From: Diploptera punctata
Taxonomy: Eukaryota; Arthropoda; Insecta; Blattodea; Blaberidae
Direction of reading: 5' to 3'
Length of the DNA: 64,000 nucleotides
Assembly: GCA_030220185.1 (NCBI GenBank)
Contig: JASPKZ010001241.1
Span: 1,974,001 to 2,038,000 of the forward strand
The notes under the pieces were generated by a model that saw only the letters and a list, made by a program, of their open reading frames with translations, made no database searches and was not told the origin of the DNA. A program made the translations under genes and the position numbers. Below are positions 10,856 to 22,750 of the stretch, piece after piece (within the stretch, counting starts at the first letter, position 1; every line of letters starts with the position of its first letter).

Positions 10856-11197
10856 CCATTCATCCATAGTAATTCTGCCCGAAGACAGGTCCTTCATTGC
10901 AATCATAGCATTTTCATGCTATGGTTACAGCTTTACTAGGGAATTGTAGATGTGCTAGTTTGCCGTTGCTTTCCACATCGGTGAAGGATGATGATGATGA
11001 CAATGATAAGGATGATGATGGCCATATGATTTCGGGGACCGTTTGGGCCTTAACGTTTTCCTGACATTTGTCCTATAGGTGAGGAAAAACCCCGATAAAT
11101 ACCTCACCCAGAAAAACTGCCCCGACCGGGGATCGAATCCCGGGCCCGTTGCGTGACAAGTCAGCACGCTACCTCAAGACCGCAGCGGTGGACTACT
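10856..11197 (-). mobile_element. SINE S1, full length
   Basis: On the minus strand it starts TCCACCGCTGCGGTCTTGAG (tRNA-like, box A region), then GGGATTCGATCCCCGG (box B), GTTTTTCCTCACCT, GGCCCAAACGGTCCCCG, an (ATC)n-like region, and ends with CTGTCTTCGGGCAGAATTAC. The flanks ACATGTGT (10848-10855 and 11198-11205) form an 8-bp target duplication. Full length is about 342 bp, like the copies at 32139 and 50384. Confidence 0.92.
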
Positions 11198-11205
11198 ACA
11201 TGTGT

Positions 11206-12067
11206 ATTGCATACTATTTTCTGCACTATGTGTATTTATTTTAGTAGTTAAGATATTAGCTAAAATATTAATAAATGTAATTGAAGATATATATTAAATT
11301 TCAGAAAGTGAATCAGTTATATAATAAATAATGGTGTTAATGTCACCATCTTATAATTATTTGTTAAAGCTGTAAACCAATTTGATTTGGGATTTATTTC
11401 TGATGATGGAGAACGTTTTAGACGATGCGATGTGTGCAGTGATGAAATAGAAGAGGCGTGGAAACCTGTATGCGATGAATTAATACTGAAATTAATACAA
11501 ATTGCAGTATCACTATCAATATTTCACAATAGATGTTTTTACTTACCGCACTAGTGCTCTTGGTCATTTTCAAAGTATTGAGATTTATTTTGTTTCATAG
11601 CAACCAAGATTGTATGCGAGAATGTCAACAATAGCAGTGAGTATACAATATCAGTTACATAGTGCAAAAAAAAACAATACTTCACATATTAATAGACAGC
11701 AGGCATAGCCTATGTAAACGGCCATTCATTTTGTTAAAACATGTGCACAGGTGAAATACTGTAGTTAGATTGTTGTAGTTAAAAATTAATACACAAATCA
11801 ATAAATTACTGGCATATGTAAACGAGCGTCCATTTTGTGGGTACAAGGCCAGCGGCAAATTGCTATACTTATATTGATGTATCTAAAGGTATACTGCATA
11901 AAAAACAACGAATAAATAATTTTGTAAACACCCGTCCTTTCACGGTGACACTACCAGATGTAATTCACTACATTTGGATTGAAATATTTAAACATGTAGT
12001 GTATAAATCAACAGATATATGGCTGGTAAAAGACGTCCATCTTTTGGGTACACGACCTGAGGTATCG
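11206..12067. other. Unassigned DNA with a short internal repeat
   Basis: No gene recognised. Two stretches near 11700-11740 and 11815-11850 share TATGTAAACG.. CATTTTGT, and AAATACTGTAGTTAGATT occurs here (11755) and at 10704, so older unclassified repeats are present. Confidence 0.4.
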
Positions 12068-12069
12068 TA

Positions 12070-12906
12070 ATTGAATAGTTACCCCGAAAAGAGATCCAAC
12101 CCACAAACTACAAATTGTTGGGAAAAAGAAAAAAATAGGATATTGTTCATTTTGAGCATATTATCTTTATTATAGCATACACATTTTAACTCTCATACTA
12201 TTGAAATCATATACAGCCAATTTGAATGCAAAATTACATACTAATAACTAAATATTAACAATTTAATACAGAGTTGAGTGCAAAAGTGGTCTATTTCTAT
12301 AGAGTGAAAAAAATGATCTAACATATATTTAACTAAAAATGCTATAATAAAGAATAGAAAATAACATATTGAACTCTGATTTAGTTAGAAAAAACTAACA
12401 ATAAATATTATAAATAATTCCAATACTATCTGTAAATAATTTACATATTCAGATTCTAACTCTGGGGCACTTATCTGCCAAAATAGTTAATAATATTCAA
12501 TAATTTAAAAATTATTTTTTATACTTGGCCCTTTCGTATATAAAATTTAATCAGTTTTCTATATTTATGTTCCATTTATTGTTATTTCGTTACATTCTTT
12601 GTGTCTTTCTTATTTTCACTAAACTCCTCTCTAAGATTCTGATAGAATTTACGGAACTGTGGTGGAATGAATTGTTTTTCTGCACTGTCACTCGTGACTT
12701 GACTAACAGCTTCTGCCATTTTGTTACAGATAGATCACTATACGCTTGAACGCAACTTCTAAAAATAAATAAAACAGGTCCAGAAGAGAGTATGGATAAT
12801 TTTACATGCACAATGCTGTAATACTCTCCGGATAGATCACTAATCCACTGAAAACTGAACTTTCCAAATTTTGTGGGTTAATCTCTTTTCGGGGCAACTA
12901 TTAAAT
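12070..12906. mobile_element. TA-flanked MITE with ~37-bp inverted repeats
   Basis: TA (12068-12069 and 12907-12908) flanks inverted ends. The left end begins ATTGAATAGTTACCCCGAAA and the right end on the minus strand begins ATTTAATAGTTGCCCCGAAA; both continue AAGAGAT..AACCCACAAA. The 837-bp interior is AT-rich. The short frames at 12525-12811 carry no transposase motif. The TA duplication suggests a Tc1/mariner-type enzyme mobilised it; the family is not recognised. Confidence 0.75.
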
Positions 12907-12924
12907 TATAGTGAGACTGATTTT

Positions 12925-13150
12925 TGCTAGCACGTGATGCTGTCCCGTTCTGGGATACCAGGTTGGAATCCTTGCGCTTCCGGATGGGTATTTGCTGGGG
13001 GCCATAACGGGAGTTTTGAGTTTACTCGGGATCCTCTCTTTTCCTGAATTTCATCTCAGTAGCACCCTTCATTCTTCCTTCCTCCACTTTGACATGTTTC
13101 CCCAATGATTCGTGTTATATCACTATTTACCTCGTCTCATGTTAGGAAAA
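12925..13150 (+). mobile_element. Probable diverged tRNA-derived SINE
   Basis: GCTAGCACGTGATGCTGTCC, then CAGGTTGGAATCC (one step from a box B consensus GGTTCGAATCC), followed by a GC-richer body and a CTTCATTCTTCCTTCC stretch. This is the layout of a SINE but with no target duplication and a weak box A. Confidence 0.4.
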
Positions 13151-13218
13151 TATGTTGGTTGGTAATCCATTGGCCTTAAAAACACGTGACTACATGGATA
13201 TAGAGAGGCGCACCAGTG

Positions 13219-13219
13219 A

Positions 13220-13299
<80 letters not shown>

Positions 13300-13890
13300 T
13301 AATAATAATAATTAATAATAGCTTTATTTTACCTGGCAGAGTTAAGGCTTTAAGGTCTTGTCTACCACTCAACCAGGTTTTAAAAAGTACAAAAATAGTC
13401 TTACATCTAAATTACAATAAACATAAACGATTACATGTTATAAATATAATACAATTATTATTTGATTTACTCTAGATTTAACGAATTATATATAATATGT
13501 ACCAGATATATAAAAAAGAGAACAAATTATTAATGACATAGTGTAATAAATAGAGAAAAATTAATTATTAGACAACAGGTCACTGTATAAGTGTGACTTA
13601 AAAGTGTCATTTGTGCGGCAACCCCTGATATCTTGAGGAAGGAAATTCCAGGAGCGGGCAGAGACTACTGTGAAGAAAGTAGAATAAGAGGAAGTGCTAA
13701 GAAGAGGGATTGTTAGCATACTGCTATCTTGTGACCTAGTGTCAATATTGTGGTAAGACGGTAACTTCTCAAATCTGGACGCCAGGTAACTAGGAATGTA
13801 GGAATTCAGAAGCTTGAATATTAGTGAAAGAGAGTGCATTTTACGTCTGTCAGTAAGACGGAGCCAAGTGAGATAATTGAGTGTATTACC
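13219..13890 (-). mobile_element. LINE-A 3' fragment
   Basis: Starts with a long (AAT)n tract (13219-13311), followed by GCTTTATTTTACCTGGCAG and the degenerate palindrome AAGGCTTTAAGG. On the minus strand 13561-13839 is a 92-codon frame (MHSLSLIFKLLNSYIPSYLA) closely similar to residues at 23389-23640 of the best LINE-A copy. It belongs to the same subfamily as that copy rather than to the one at 8337. 5'-truncated near 13890. Confidence 0.88.
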
Positions 13891-14702
13891 ACATGACTCG
13901 GAGCTTGAACAATAAGAATAGGCAGAAAGGGTAAATTACTATATAGAAATATTGATAAAATTCTCTTCCATCCTTACTTCTCCATTAAATATACTTTTGG
14001 ATTCATGATCCTCTAATCACCTTCGCGACCACAGGCCCAACCCAAAAATGTGAAATGGGTAATGGGAATAGAATCTGCAGTGTCAGACCTACAAGACGAG
14101 ATACGTCTTACATAATACTGTAGACTTCCACTCCACTCATCTTCATAACACTGGGATAGCGCAATTGAAGTTTCAGATCGCAGTGCTCAGGCTGTCTGTC
14201 CTCACAACCTAAAATAGAACACACCTTTATTTTAATAGAAACATGTAACATCGATGTACATGATTTACAGTGAGACAAAAAAAAAGTACTGAGATAGTTA
14301 AATATTGAAACGTGATAAAATTGGATTCCTTGAAATTTGGAATTAAAGAAGGGGAGAATAAAAATAATTGCAATGGACAGTTCCTGGATATCTAGACAAT
14401 TCAAAATATAGACATAAATTGTAATTCACTAGAACAAATGTCTGTAAACAACATATTTGTTGTACATGGGTTAAATGCGTATCAACACTGTACTCGTATC
14501 TTGTGGTGTGAAAGTTTGTTGATTTAGTAAGGTTTAAAATATTTTAAATTACAGTAAATCATTCCGTTACAAGAAAAGTGATGAAATAACGCAATAATAG
14601 ACTGATAAATACGTATTTATAATATATACAGAGGATTTCAGAAAATGCAATTAATTAGAACTAAATTTTATGTATAGACCTAACGTCTATAAAAACTAAC
14701 TA
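13891..14702. other. Unassigned DNA
   Basis: No gene or repeat recognised. The open frame on the minus strand at 14108-14404 has no family motif. Confidence 0.45.
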
Positions 14703-15110
14703 ACTAATTGGCTCAATCGAACTCGTACGTTCATAGCCGCGCGGTTGGTTAATGTTATTCTCCCACCTCATCCATGGTCTACCAACTGGGCGTTTTCCTC
14801 TGTTTTTCCTACTACAAGCTTTCATGCACCGCTATCATTCCCCATTCTTGCCACATATCCTGCCCATCGCAGTATATGAGACTCAACTGTTCTTATTATA
14901 TCAAGCCCATGTAAGCTCACTGTTGTGTAGTATTCTCTATTCGCCTGTCAGATCATCTCTCTTTTGTCCGAAATTTTTCCTAAGAACTTTATCCTCTATT
15001 ACTGGTAATCTCCTTTCCTCCCATAAAGTAAAAATACAAGTTTCGTGTCCATATAATATAACTGGAAGAATAACACAAACTTCTGTAATTCCTTAACGAT
15101 TTAATAATAT
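14703..15110 (-). mobile_element. LINE-C 3' fragment with internal deletion
   Basis: Tail TAACTAACTAA, then a diverged match to the 20540-20990 part of LINE-C (TCGTACGTTCATAGCCGCGC, TTATTCTCCCACCTCATCC, CTACCAACTGGGCGTTTTCC, ATAATATAACTGG). About 100 bp just after the GCCGCGC block are missing compared with the full copy. The minus strand codes for the RT C-terminus with frameshifts. Confidence 0.85.
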
Positions 15111-16100
15111 CTTGCTGATATATAAAATTGTCAATGTAACATCACGGTAACAGTATTCAATTATTTTATAATAATAGTGCAATTATTGTGGAAATGTATA
15201 GGGTGTAATGATTAAAAATCAGTATTAATTATAAATTTAGGCATATTAATATAGGTAGGCCTAAATATGCTTTTAAACATGAACAGAATAAACTTGTGCA
15301 AAAATTCACTAAAACGCATTGAAGAATTTTAATATGATATGTTTATGATATTTTATTATAATTTATATAACAATTACAAAACATGATGTATTTATTTAAT
15401 TAAAATGAAAATGCTTATTTTTATAAAATTTATTTATAAAAAATGTAATCTTAATTCTTCATAATTTTTAATGAACTCAAAGCGTTGTATATGCAGATGA
15501 ATTTTATATTCATTGTTGTGTTTAAATGTCACTTACGGATAGTGTTGTGCATGTGTATGAACTATAGTGCTATAACTGAAATATTGCTGAATATTCTAGT
15601 AAACAGCTTCCTTTAGAGTTCCCTCAACGAAGAAGTCGACCGGTGATTGTACAGACCACTAGTCTTGTAAAAGTCAGGAAATTTCCTATCAAGAACAGGA
15701 CGCGGGGGATTTGTGTGCTGGGCAGTCTGTTTTCTAGATACCAAATTCACAGTCTATCTCTCAAAGCTATACCTTCCAACAATTCAGCCACAGTTCCTCG
15801 CAGAATTCTAGCGCGATTTGTTAATTCACATTAGCATCGATGAAGTTAGTTTTAATAACGTTTGTTCATTCCTATACTAACAATAGTATTATTATGATTC
15901 GGTTTTAGGGAAGTAAATTGAATTTACCAGAGAGACCTTGGCATTTATTGATAACGGCATATAATAGCTCAACTTAACTCCCTGGGGGAAAAAAGTAACT
16001 GGCATTAGTTAATAATGTAAACATGTTACATATTTAAAATTTTATTTAGTAGTACCACACAATTTTATTGTATCACGCTTATTTGTTGTTGTTAGTATTA
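15111..16100. other. Unassigned AT-rich DNA
   Basis: Nothing recognised. A less AT-rich stretch at 15600-15840 holds a 63-codon frame on the plus strand without family motifs; it may be an old transposon piece. Confidence 0.4.
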
Positions 16101-16159
16101 GCTAGTATTAGATCACATCATCATTGTATTTTGTTTAGTCTATTTTTTTATAATATCTT

Positions 16160-16492
16160 ATTAATTCTTAACAATTATATATAAATTAATTAGTGTATAA
16201 TGCTGTTGTGTTATTATTTAATTGTAATATTATTGTGTTTTCTTTATGTAATTGTAATGTTAATGTTTTTTTAGTGTATAATGCTATTGTGTTATTATTT
16301 AATTGTAATATTATTGTGTTTTCTTTATGTAATTGTAATGTTATTGATTTTGTTGTTGTTTATTTTTCTTCACACTAGTACCAATTATTACTTTATTGTA
16401 ACGGACTGTCAACAGCACGTACGGCTTACTGCCCGTGCGACCCATACTTGTAAATAATATTGTAAATATCTTACTTTTAGTCTAATAAAGTC

Positions 16493-16555
<63 letters not shown>
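16160..16555 (+). mobile_element. LINE-B 3' UTR fragment with (CTA)n tail
   Basis: Plus-strand copy of the LINE-B 3' end: two ~74-bp repeat units (16190-16375), CACTAGTACCAATTATTACT, CGGACTGTCAACAGCACGTA, then TCTAATAAAGTCC and (CTA)n from about 16495 to 16553. AATAAA directly before a trinucleotide tail is the same design as LINE-A. Confidence 0.9.
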
Positions 16556-16556
16556 T

Positions 16557-16675
16557 CTTAAAATTGTAAGATGTATTTACTCGTAATTTTTGTATAATTC
16601 TACTATTCGCTGGTTGAGTGGAAGAGAAGGCCTTATGGCCTTTACTGTGCCAGCTAAAATAAAGCATTATTATTA

Positions 16676-16722
<47 letters not shown>
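16557..16722 (+). mobile_element. LINE-A 3' end with (TTA)n tail
   Basis: Plus-strand copy: GCTGGTTGAGTGGAAGAG, the palindrome AAGGCCTTATGGCCTT, GTGCCAGCTAAAATAAAGC, then (ATT)n at about 16670-16722. Only the last ~100 bp are clearly LINE-A. Confidence 0.85.
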
Positions 16723-17623
16723 CTCACTTTGATAACTCAATTTTACATTGATGTATCAGTTTTTATAATTATTAACACCAGTCACAAAAATTGAATGATT
16801 TTTTCAGTACTTTTCCAATTTTTTCAATATTTTTCTCTATTTAATATATTACACTTGTGTTTTTTTAATTTACACCAGTCCTTAAATATTCTGTATACTT
16901 TTTCATATTAATTTTTCGACTTTTGCTGGTAAGTTAGTGAACCGCAGCATTCACCGCTTTATCTATATCACAATTGTTTATGTCTGTAGTTAATATGCAT
17001 TCTGAAACTGTTATTTAAAATGTCTGCCACTAATTCAGACAATAATAAACAATTAAAGTCAATTTATCAACAGTTGTTTTATCAAGAGTTAAATTCTTAA
17101 AACCAAGATATAAATTCACACGAAATATAAAAATTAAACATAGTTGTTATTATTATAGGAGCGAACAATATCACATATCGGGAAGTAAGTACATTTCTAG
17201 TCTCAAATATATTTGTTAGCCCTCGCTAAAACTCGGGTTCAAACACCTCCTCGAATAGTAATGTAGTACTTACATCCCTTGTTGCGTATATAACTACAGT
17301 GTGAACATAAAAAATATAGTAGTTTCAAGTGACAATATTATCACTCAGATGAGGCGTAGAAAGTTGTATGTAGACTCAAAAGAAACGGGGATGAAGATAG
17401 TTTTAGTTGTGTGATTGAGCGGATAGCTTTCTTTTGTTTTGTTTCTATGGCAACAACAAATATGGCAACTCCTCAACAGAGAGCGTTTTGTGTTTTTTTT
17501 TACAGCTTGAGAGTTGTAAATTAGTTGCGACAGTTCAACATGCGTTTCGTAGGGAGTTTAATCGTTATCCCCCCAATGTCAGCAACATCCGTCAATGGCA
17601 TAATCAGTTCGCAATGATTGGTT

Positions 17624-17666
<43 letters not shown>

Positions 17667-18175
17667 TAATAATGTTTTATTTATTCTGGTAGAGTTAAGG
17701 CCATAAGGCCTTCTCTTCCACTCAACCAGCTCAAATACAAATTAATATTTGACAAATATAGATATACACTATACTAATTATAAACAGTTAAAGATATATT
17801 AAATATAGTAATGTAAATTTCATGTACAAACATTTTATACGAAAATAACAATAATAATACTTACGATGATATTATTAATAATAATAATAATATAATATAT
17901 TAATAATAATAATATAATATATTAATAATAATATAATATATTAATAATAATAATAATATATTAATAATAATATAATATATTAATAATAATAATAATAATA
18001 ATAATATGATAAATTATACGAGAGACACCAAGTAATATATGTATCTTATACTGGGTAATGATGAAGTCGAGGTTAGAGCAAATATAAATTTAGATTTCTT
18101 TTAGAAGATGCCAATGTCCGGCAGCCCCTTATTTCTTGTGGTAGGGAATTCTAGTTGCGAGAAGTCAAGATAGTA

Positions 18176-19089
18176 CGAGGGTGGATCAAATATAAACCGG
18201 AATTTGTATCTGGAGGATCTGGTAGCGTACTGCAAAGGTTGCGGTTCGGAGAAGTTGGTGGGGGTGTCTGGAGTATGGATCTTGATGTGTCGCACTCCGA
18301 AGAGTGGCCTCTTGCTTCAGTACGCCATGAGCGAGCAAGAGGTACACACGTCTGTTGCGCAACGCATTATTATTATTACGTTTTTGGCGAAAGAAGGCAC
18401 TAAACCTTCTGAAATTTTGAGAAGGTTCCATGCGCAGTTCGGGGAAGCAACCCGTTCGAAGACGCAGGTGTATGATTAGCGCAAAAAAAAATTAGCGGAC
18501 AGGGATTCAGTGACAAATGAGCCCCACCAAAGACGGCAACGAACAAGCATCACAGCAGACAACATTCGTGCTGTAAGGGACCTTATTGAGGAGGATCAGC
18601 GCGTAACAATTTATGAAATTGCTTCACACGTTGGAATAAGCTTCGGAAATGTTCAAGCCATCATCAGTGATAAACTTAAGTTCCGGAAACCGATCCGATA
18701 TGTGATTGTGCTGCATGACAATGCAAGGCCACACACTGCTCGGTTGACACAAGAAAAACTGACGAAAATGTATTGGACACCTCTGGACATCCTCCTTACA
18801 GTCCAGATTCGTCACCCTGTGACTACCATTTGTTTGGGCCACTGAAAGAAGACCTGGGAGGAAGGCGGTTTGGTGACAATGCAGCGGTAGAGGAGTTCGT
18901 GCTCAACTGGCTGACTACACGTCATCCGTCATTTTTCAAGGACGGCATCAAAAAGTTGCCAACTCGATAGCAAAAGTGTGTTGAAAATGCAGGAAACTAT
19001 GTAGAAAAATGAGGTGGTGATTTTGTATTTTTTTGTTAATTCAATAAAATTGTAAACAATAATTCCGGTTTATATTTGATTCACCCTCG
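18176..19089 (+). mobile_element. Deleted mariner transposon with 29-bp inverted repeats
   Basis: 914 bp flanked by TA (18174-18175 and 19090-19091). Left end CGAGGGTGGATCAAATATAA; right end on the minus strand CGAGGGTGAATCAAATATAA. The 29-bp repeats differ at one position. Comparison with uninterrupted LINE-A copies at 8800 and 46905 (GGTATATGACATGG) shows the empty site and confirms a precise insertion at TA. The element is about 0.9 kb rather than the usual ~1.3 kb because of an internal deletion. Confidence 0.96.
18327..19012 (+). pseudogene. mariner transposase, internally deleted
   Basis: ATG at 18327 begins MSEQEVHTSVAQRIIIITF, then LAKEGTKPSEILRRFHAQFG (first helix-turn-helix). After an in-frame TAG at 18477 comes a second helix-turn-helix region around 18510-18680 (EPHQRRQRTSITADNIR, VGISFGNVQAIISD). 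The sequence then jumps directly to VIVLHDNARPHTA (second catalytic Asp, about 18701-18740). The first catalytic Asp segment is therefore missing. A frameshift near 18775 leads to HPPYSPDSSPCDYHLFG (third Asp), and the protein ends NAGNYVEK. It cannot be active. Confidence 0.9.
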
Positions 19090-19709
19090 TATATGACATG
19101 GAGTGATGTGATGTCCTATGTTACGGTATATTAAGCAAGAGACTTTGTTGTCTGTGTAAAGGCATAAGTTTGGGACGACCAAGAGTGTCTGAGGATAATG
19201 TTGCTGCAATATTTCAAGCGCAAAGTCAGCGTAATCAGTGAGCTTTAGAGCCGTAACAATTGTAAACGGTAAGGACGCACATGTGAGCGTTTTCGTAAGA
19301 CCTTCCACACTGTCATTGCTGGATTGATCGTCATGGTCCAGATGACAGGGCTTATATATAGTGGCCTCCTAGATCACCGGAACTCACCCCTTGCAATTGT
19401 TTTCCTTTGGGTTTTGTAAAGGGCAGAGTCTACGTGCCTCCATTGCTTACTAACTTGCCCGAGTTAAGAGACAGGATTCGAGAAGCTGTTGCTGCCATGA
19501 ATCCAGACATGCTTCTTAATGTATGGGAAGAATTTGCCTATAGGCTAGATGTGTCTCATGTAACAAACGGGGCTGACATTGAACACCTACAAACTTATAA
19601 TGTAAGCTGGAGATGTTACTCTTTCATTTAACATAAGTTTTGTTTTGTCATAGTTAAAGTATAATTCAACACCTTTAAAATTGCTATATTATTTTATGTA
19701 CACCCGGTA

Positions 19710-20501
19710 TTTTACCAACAATTTTATAACAAACATTTTTATAACAAACATTTATCTTATATATTTTTGGAACTAATGTATATTCTTTACACTCTAATAG
19801 TGCAGGCTCCAGGCTCCCGGAATTATTTATTTAATTAGTTTGGTAAAATTTCCTGGAGTTCACATATCCATAAATTTTAAACGTCTATTCATCAATTAAT
19901 AGGATATTTGTAGAAATGTTTTTTTTAAGAACTGGCGCAGAATATTATGTATTTCTGAAAATCGTACCATTCAATTGTTGATGAACAGAGATGTGGTAAG
20001 GAAGAAATCTGTGTGGTTGAAGTATACTATAGGCATTTGAATTGATATGTCAGGTTGAATGTTAAATACCTCTAGTTAGTTACTTGTGGGCAATTTTAAC
20101 CGGTAATCACCACTTTAACCTATGCACCTTCGTCTATGCGTTCTACCGAGATATCTTTCCTCAGAAGAAAGAGTCCCTGTTTCACGAAGATGTGAGATAA
20201 GACGAATCAACATAATTCAAGATGGATATTCTCAGATTATATTCCCACTGTAAAGCTACTCTGATCCGATAGCATTTCATCGATGTTCCTCGTAACTGAG
20301 CATCGTTCATTAGAGAACATAATGAATCAACTTGAACTTGGAAAGCAACACGATGATAGAACATAAATTGTGGCTCAATTCTTTATTATTACACACTTTA
20401 TATTATCTTGACCTGTATATGTAAGGGAACCTTTCTACACGATTTTCACCCACTTAAAAACTTTGGATCGACTTGAATATTTGTATACTTGTAAAGGACC
20501 A
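19710..20501. other. Unassigned AT-rich DNA
   Basis: Between the Tc1-like element and the LINE-C target duplication. No gene or repeat recognised. Confidence 0.5.
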
Positions 20502-20537
20502 ATGACAATATAATACTTACTTACTTACTCACTGGCA

Positions 20538-22750
20538 CTATCGAAACCGTAGGTTCATGGCCGCACGGACATAAGCTCTCCATACATCCCTATCCTGAGC
20601 TAATGCTTTCCAATCATTCCCTGTATAATCTACTTCCCTCAAATCATAGTTAATGTTATTCTCCCACCTCATTCTTGGTCTACCAACTGGGCGTTTTCCC
20701 TCTGGTTTTCCTACAAGAAGCTTCCATGCAAGTCTTTCATTCCCCATACGTGCAACATGTCCTGCCCATCGCAGTCTACGAGACTTAACTGTTCTTATTA
20801 TATCTGGCTTCCTGTAAAGACCATGTAGTTCATTGTTATGTAGTCTTCTCCATTCACCTGTCTGTTCATCTCTCTTTGGTCCAAAAATTTTCCTAAGTAC
20901 TTTATTCTCAAATACTTGTAATCTCCTTTCCTCTCTTAAAGTAAGAGTCCATGTTTCGCACCCATATAATATAACTGGTAGAATAATTGTTTTATATATT
21001 TTCAGTTTAACGTTTTTTGAAAGGAGTTGGGACATCAAGAGTCTCTGCAATGCATAATAGCATGCATTTCCAGAATTGAGCCTATGTTTAATTTCTTTGT
21101 GCATCTCATTCCTATTTGTGATTATTGTTCCTAGGTATTTGAATTCAGCCACTTCCTCAAAATTTCCCTCATTTGTCATTAGCTGTCCATTTCCATTATT
21201 TAATGGATTTCTACGTGTGACCATATATTTAGTTTTATTGATATTTACTTCCAGTCCTAATTTCTTAGTGTTACTCAATAGTGTGTGCGTGTTGTCCTTT
21301 AGTATCTCCTCGCTATCGGCCAATAGTACTACATCATCAGCATAAACTAACAGCTTATTAATACCATTGAGTTGTAGGCCTTCTTCATCCTCTAGATATT
21401 TGATGGCGTTCTCTAGTACAAAATTAAATATTAGAGGAGATAGTGCATCTCCTTGCTTCAACCCATTCTGGATTTCAAAAGTGTCCAAAAACTGATCGCC
21501 TACTTGCCCCCTACTCTTTGTGCCATTTAGACACATTCGTATAAGTCTAACTAACTTCTTAGGAATTCCGAACTCTAGCAGGATACTATATAACTTCCTC
21601 CTCTTAATTGAATCGTATGCCTTTTGGAAGTCTACGTATAGTTGGTGTACACTACCTTTATATTCCCATTTATTTTCTAAAATCTGTCTTATATTAAAAA
21701 TCTGATCCGTTGTAGACCTGTTTCTTCTGAATCCACATTGATGATCTCCTAGAATGTCATCAATATATGGAGTATGTCTGCTTACTAATATATTTGTTAG
21801 AATATTGTACGAAGTTGAACGTAATGAGACGCCCCTTTAGTTTTTGCAATCAGTTTTATCCCCTTTCTTATAAATTGGTACGATAATCGATTCTTTCCTT
21901 TCATCAGGAAAAACGTCATTTTCCCTAATCATACTAAGCAACCGGCGTATCTTGTCCATCAATTTTTCTCCCCTTGATTTTATCAGTTCTGCTGGGATCT
22001 CATCTGAACCGGATGCTTTATAAATCTTCAATTCTTGTATCGCCATTTCAACCTCTAATGCACTTGGCTCTGCGACTAGCATTTCTGATGTCTGTAAATT
22101 ATCCTCCTCAGTGTGCTGTTCTGTACGTACATTTAATAGCTGATTGAAGTAACTTTTCCATCTATTTAATATATTCCTGGAATCTGCAATCATATCCCCA
22201 TTTTCATTCCGAATTATATTTGTTCTAGCCTGAAACCCTTTCTTCTCTATGCTAATTCCCTGATATAATTCTCTAATGCTCCTATTTTTTGCGTTCATTT
22301 CAAGATCATTAATCGTCTCTCTCAAATATTCCCTCTTTTTACTCTTTAGTAACCTGGTGGTTTCCCGTATAATACTACCCAATTACTCTAAATGTACCTC
22401 GTTTTGCTCGTGTAACCATTTAATTTTTGCTAGCTTTCTTTTATTTACAATATCGACACATTCCTCATCAAACCATTTCTTGTTTTGCCTCTTTTTTAAA
22501 CAACCGATGCTTTGTGATGCTGACAATTTAATAGTATATCTTATAGTCTCCCATTCTTTATTTATATCAGCTTCTTCTTCGTTTCCCACATTGTCATCTG
22601 AAGATTTCCGTATTTCAAATCTATTAGCAATTTTGATTTGGTATTCTTGCCACATTTCACCATTTTTCGAGTTTTTTTAAATTCAAAATTTTCAGTATCA
22701 TCTTTAGCGTTTGTTCCTCTCATAAGCGATAGCCGTTGTCTGATTTTCAC
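20538..22750 (-). pseudogene. LINE-C reverse transcriptase region
   Basis: Minus-strand coding remnants in order: 22655-22383 (linker, MWQEYQIKIANRFE..., ending at a TAA after HLE), 22382-21837 (RT fingers, EVEMAIQELKIYKASGSDEI, IVPIYKKGDKTDCKN then a TAG stop), a frame-broken stretch 21836-21537 that still reads DHQCGFRRNRSTTDQIF and VDFQKAYDSI, and 21536-20538 (332 codons). The last carries GLKQGDALSPLIFNFVLE and the catalytic LVYADDVVLLAD (YADD at residues 65-68), then RRLRWAGHVARM and KRPVGRPRMRWENN at the C-terminus. Reverse transcriptase copies element RNA at the nicked target. Clade by eye: RTE-like. Confidence 0.92.

Larger units (their letters stand above)
17626..19152 (-). mobile_element. 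LINE-A 3' fragment, interrupted by mariner
   Basis: (AAT)n at 17626-17671, then TTTATTTATTCTGGTAGAG, palindrome AAGGCCATAAGGCC, CCACTCAACCAG and a long complex AAT/ATATT region (17875-18006). LINE sequence continues to TAGTTGCGAGAAG, stops at the mariner (18176), resumes at TATGACATGGAGTGATGTGA (19090) and ends after ATTAAGCAAGAGACTTTGTT, which matches 48523-48547 of another copy. The transposase sequence on both sides joins at a shared GTTGT, a short target duplication or microhomology. Confidence 0.88.
17457..19630 (+). pseudogene. Tc1/mariner-type transposase, split by LINE-A
   Basis: N-terminus: ATG at 17457 reads MATTNMATPQQRAFCVFF, then after a frameshift in a T-run ESCKLVATVQHAFRREFN and IRQWHNQFAMIGC to 17625. 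The frame resumes after the LINE at 19153 as LCKGISLGRPRVSEDN. Further on come PPRSPELTPCN (third catalytic block), GFVKGRVYVPPLLTNLPELR and VWEEFAYRLDVSHVTNGADIE. The N-terminal block is the helix-turn-helix domain common to many insect Tc1-like transposases (often labelled DUF4817). The central region with the first two catalytic Asp residues is deleted. Confidence 0.82.
17297..19707 (+). mobile_element. Tc1/mariner-superfamily element holding LINE-A and a mariner
   Basis: TA flanks (17295-17296 and 19708-19709). Left end CAGTGTGAACATAAAAAATA; right end on the minus strand CCGGGTGTACATAAAATAAT. The arms remain alignable for about 38 bp, both reaching an ATATAG..TTT..AAG.TG block. The element encodes a transposase on the plus strand, split by LINE-A (17626-19152). 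Net length without the insert is about 0.9 kb, shorter than an intact element, so internal sequence is also missing. Confidence 0.85.

Noticed and set aside
13152..13475. 107-codon frame rich in isoleucine
   Set aside because: It is a translation of the (AAT)n microsatellite and LINE-A 3' UTR.
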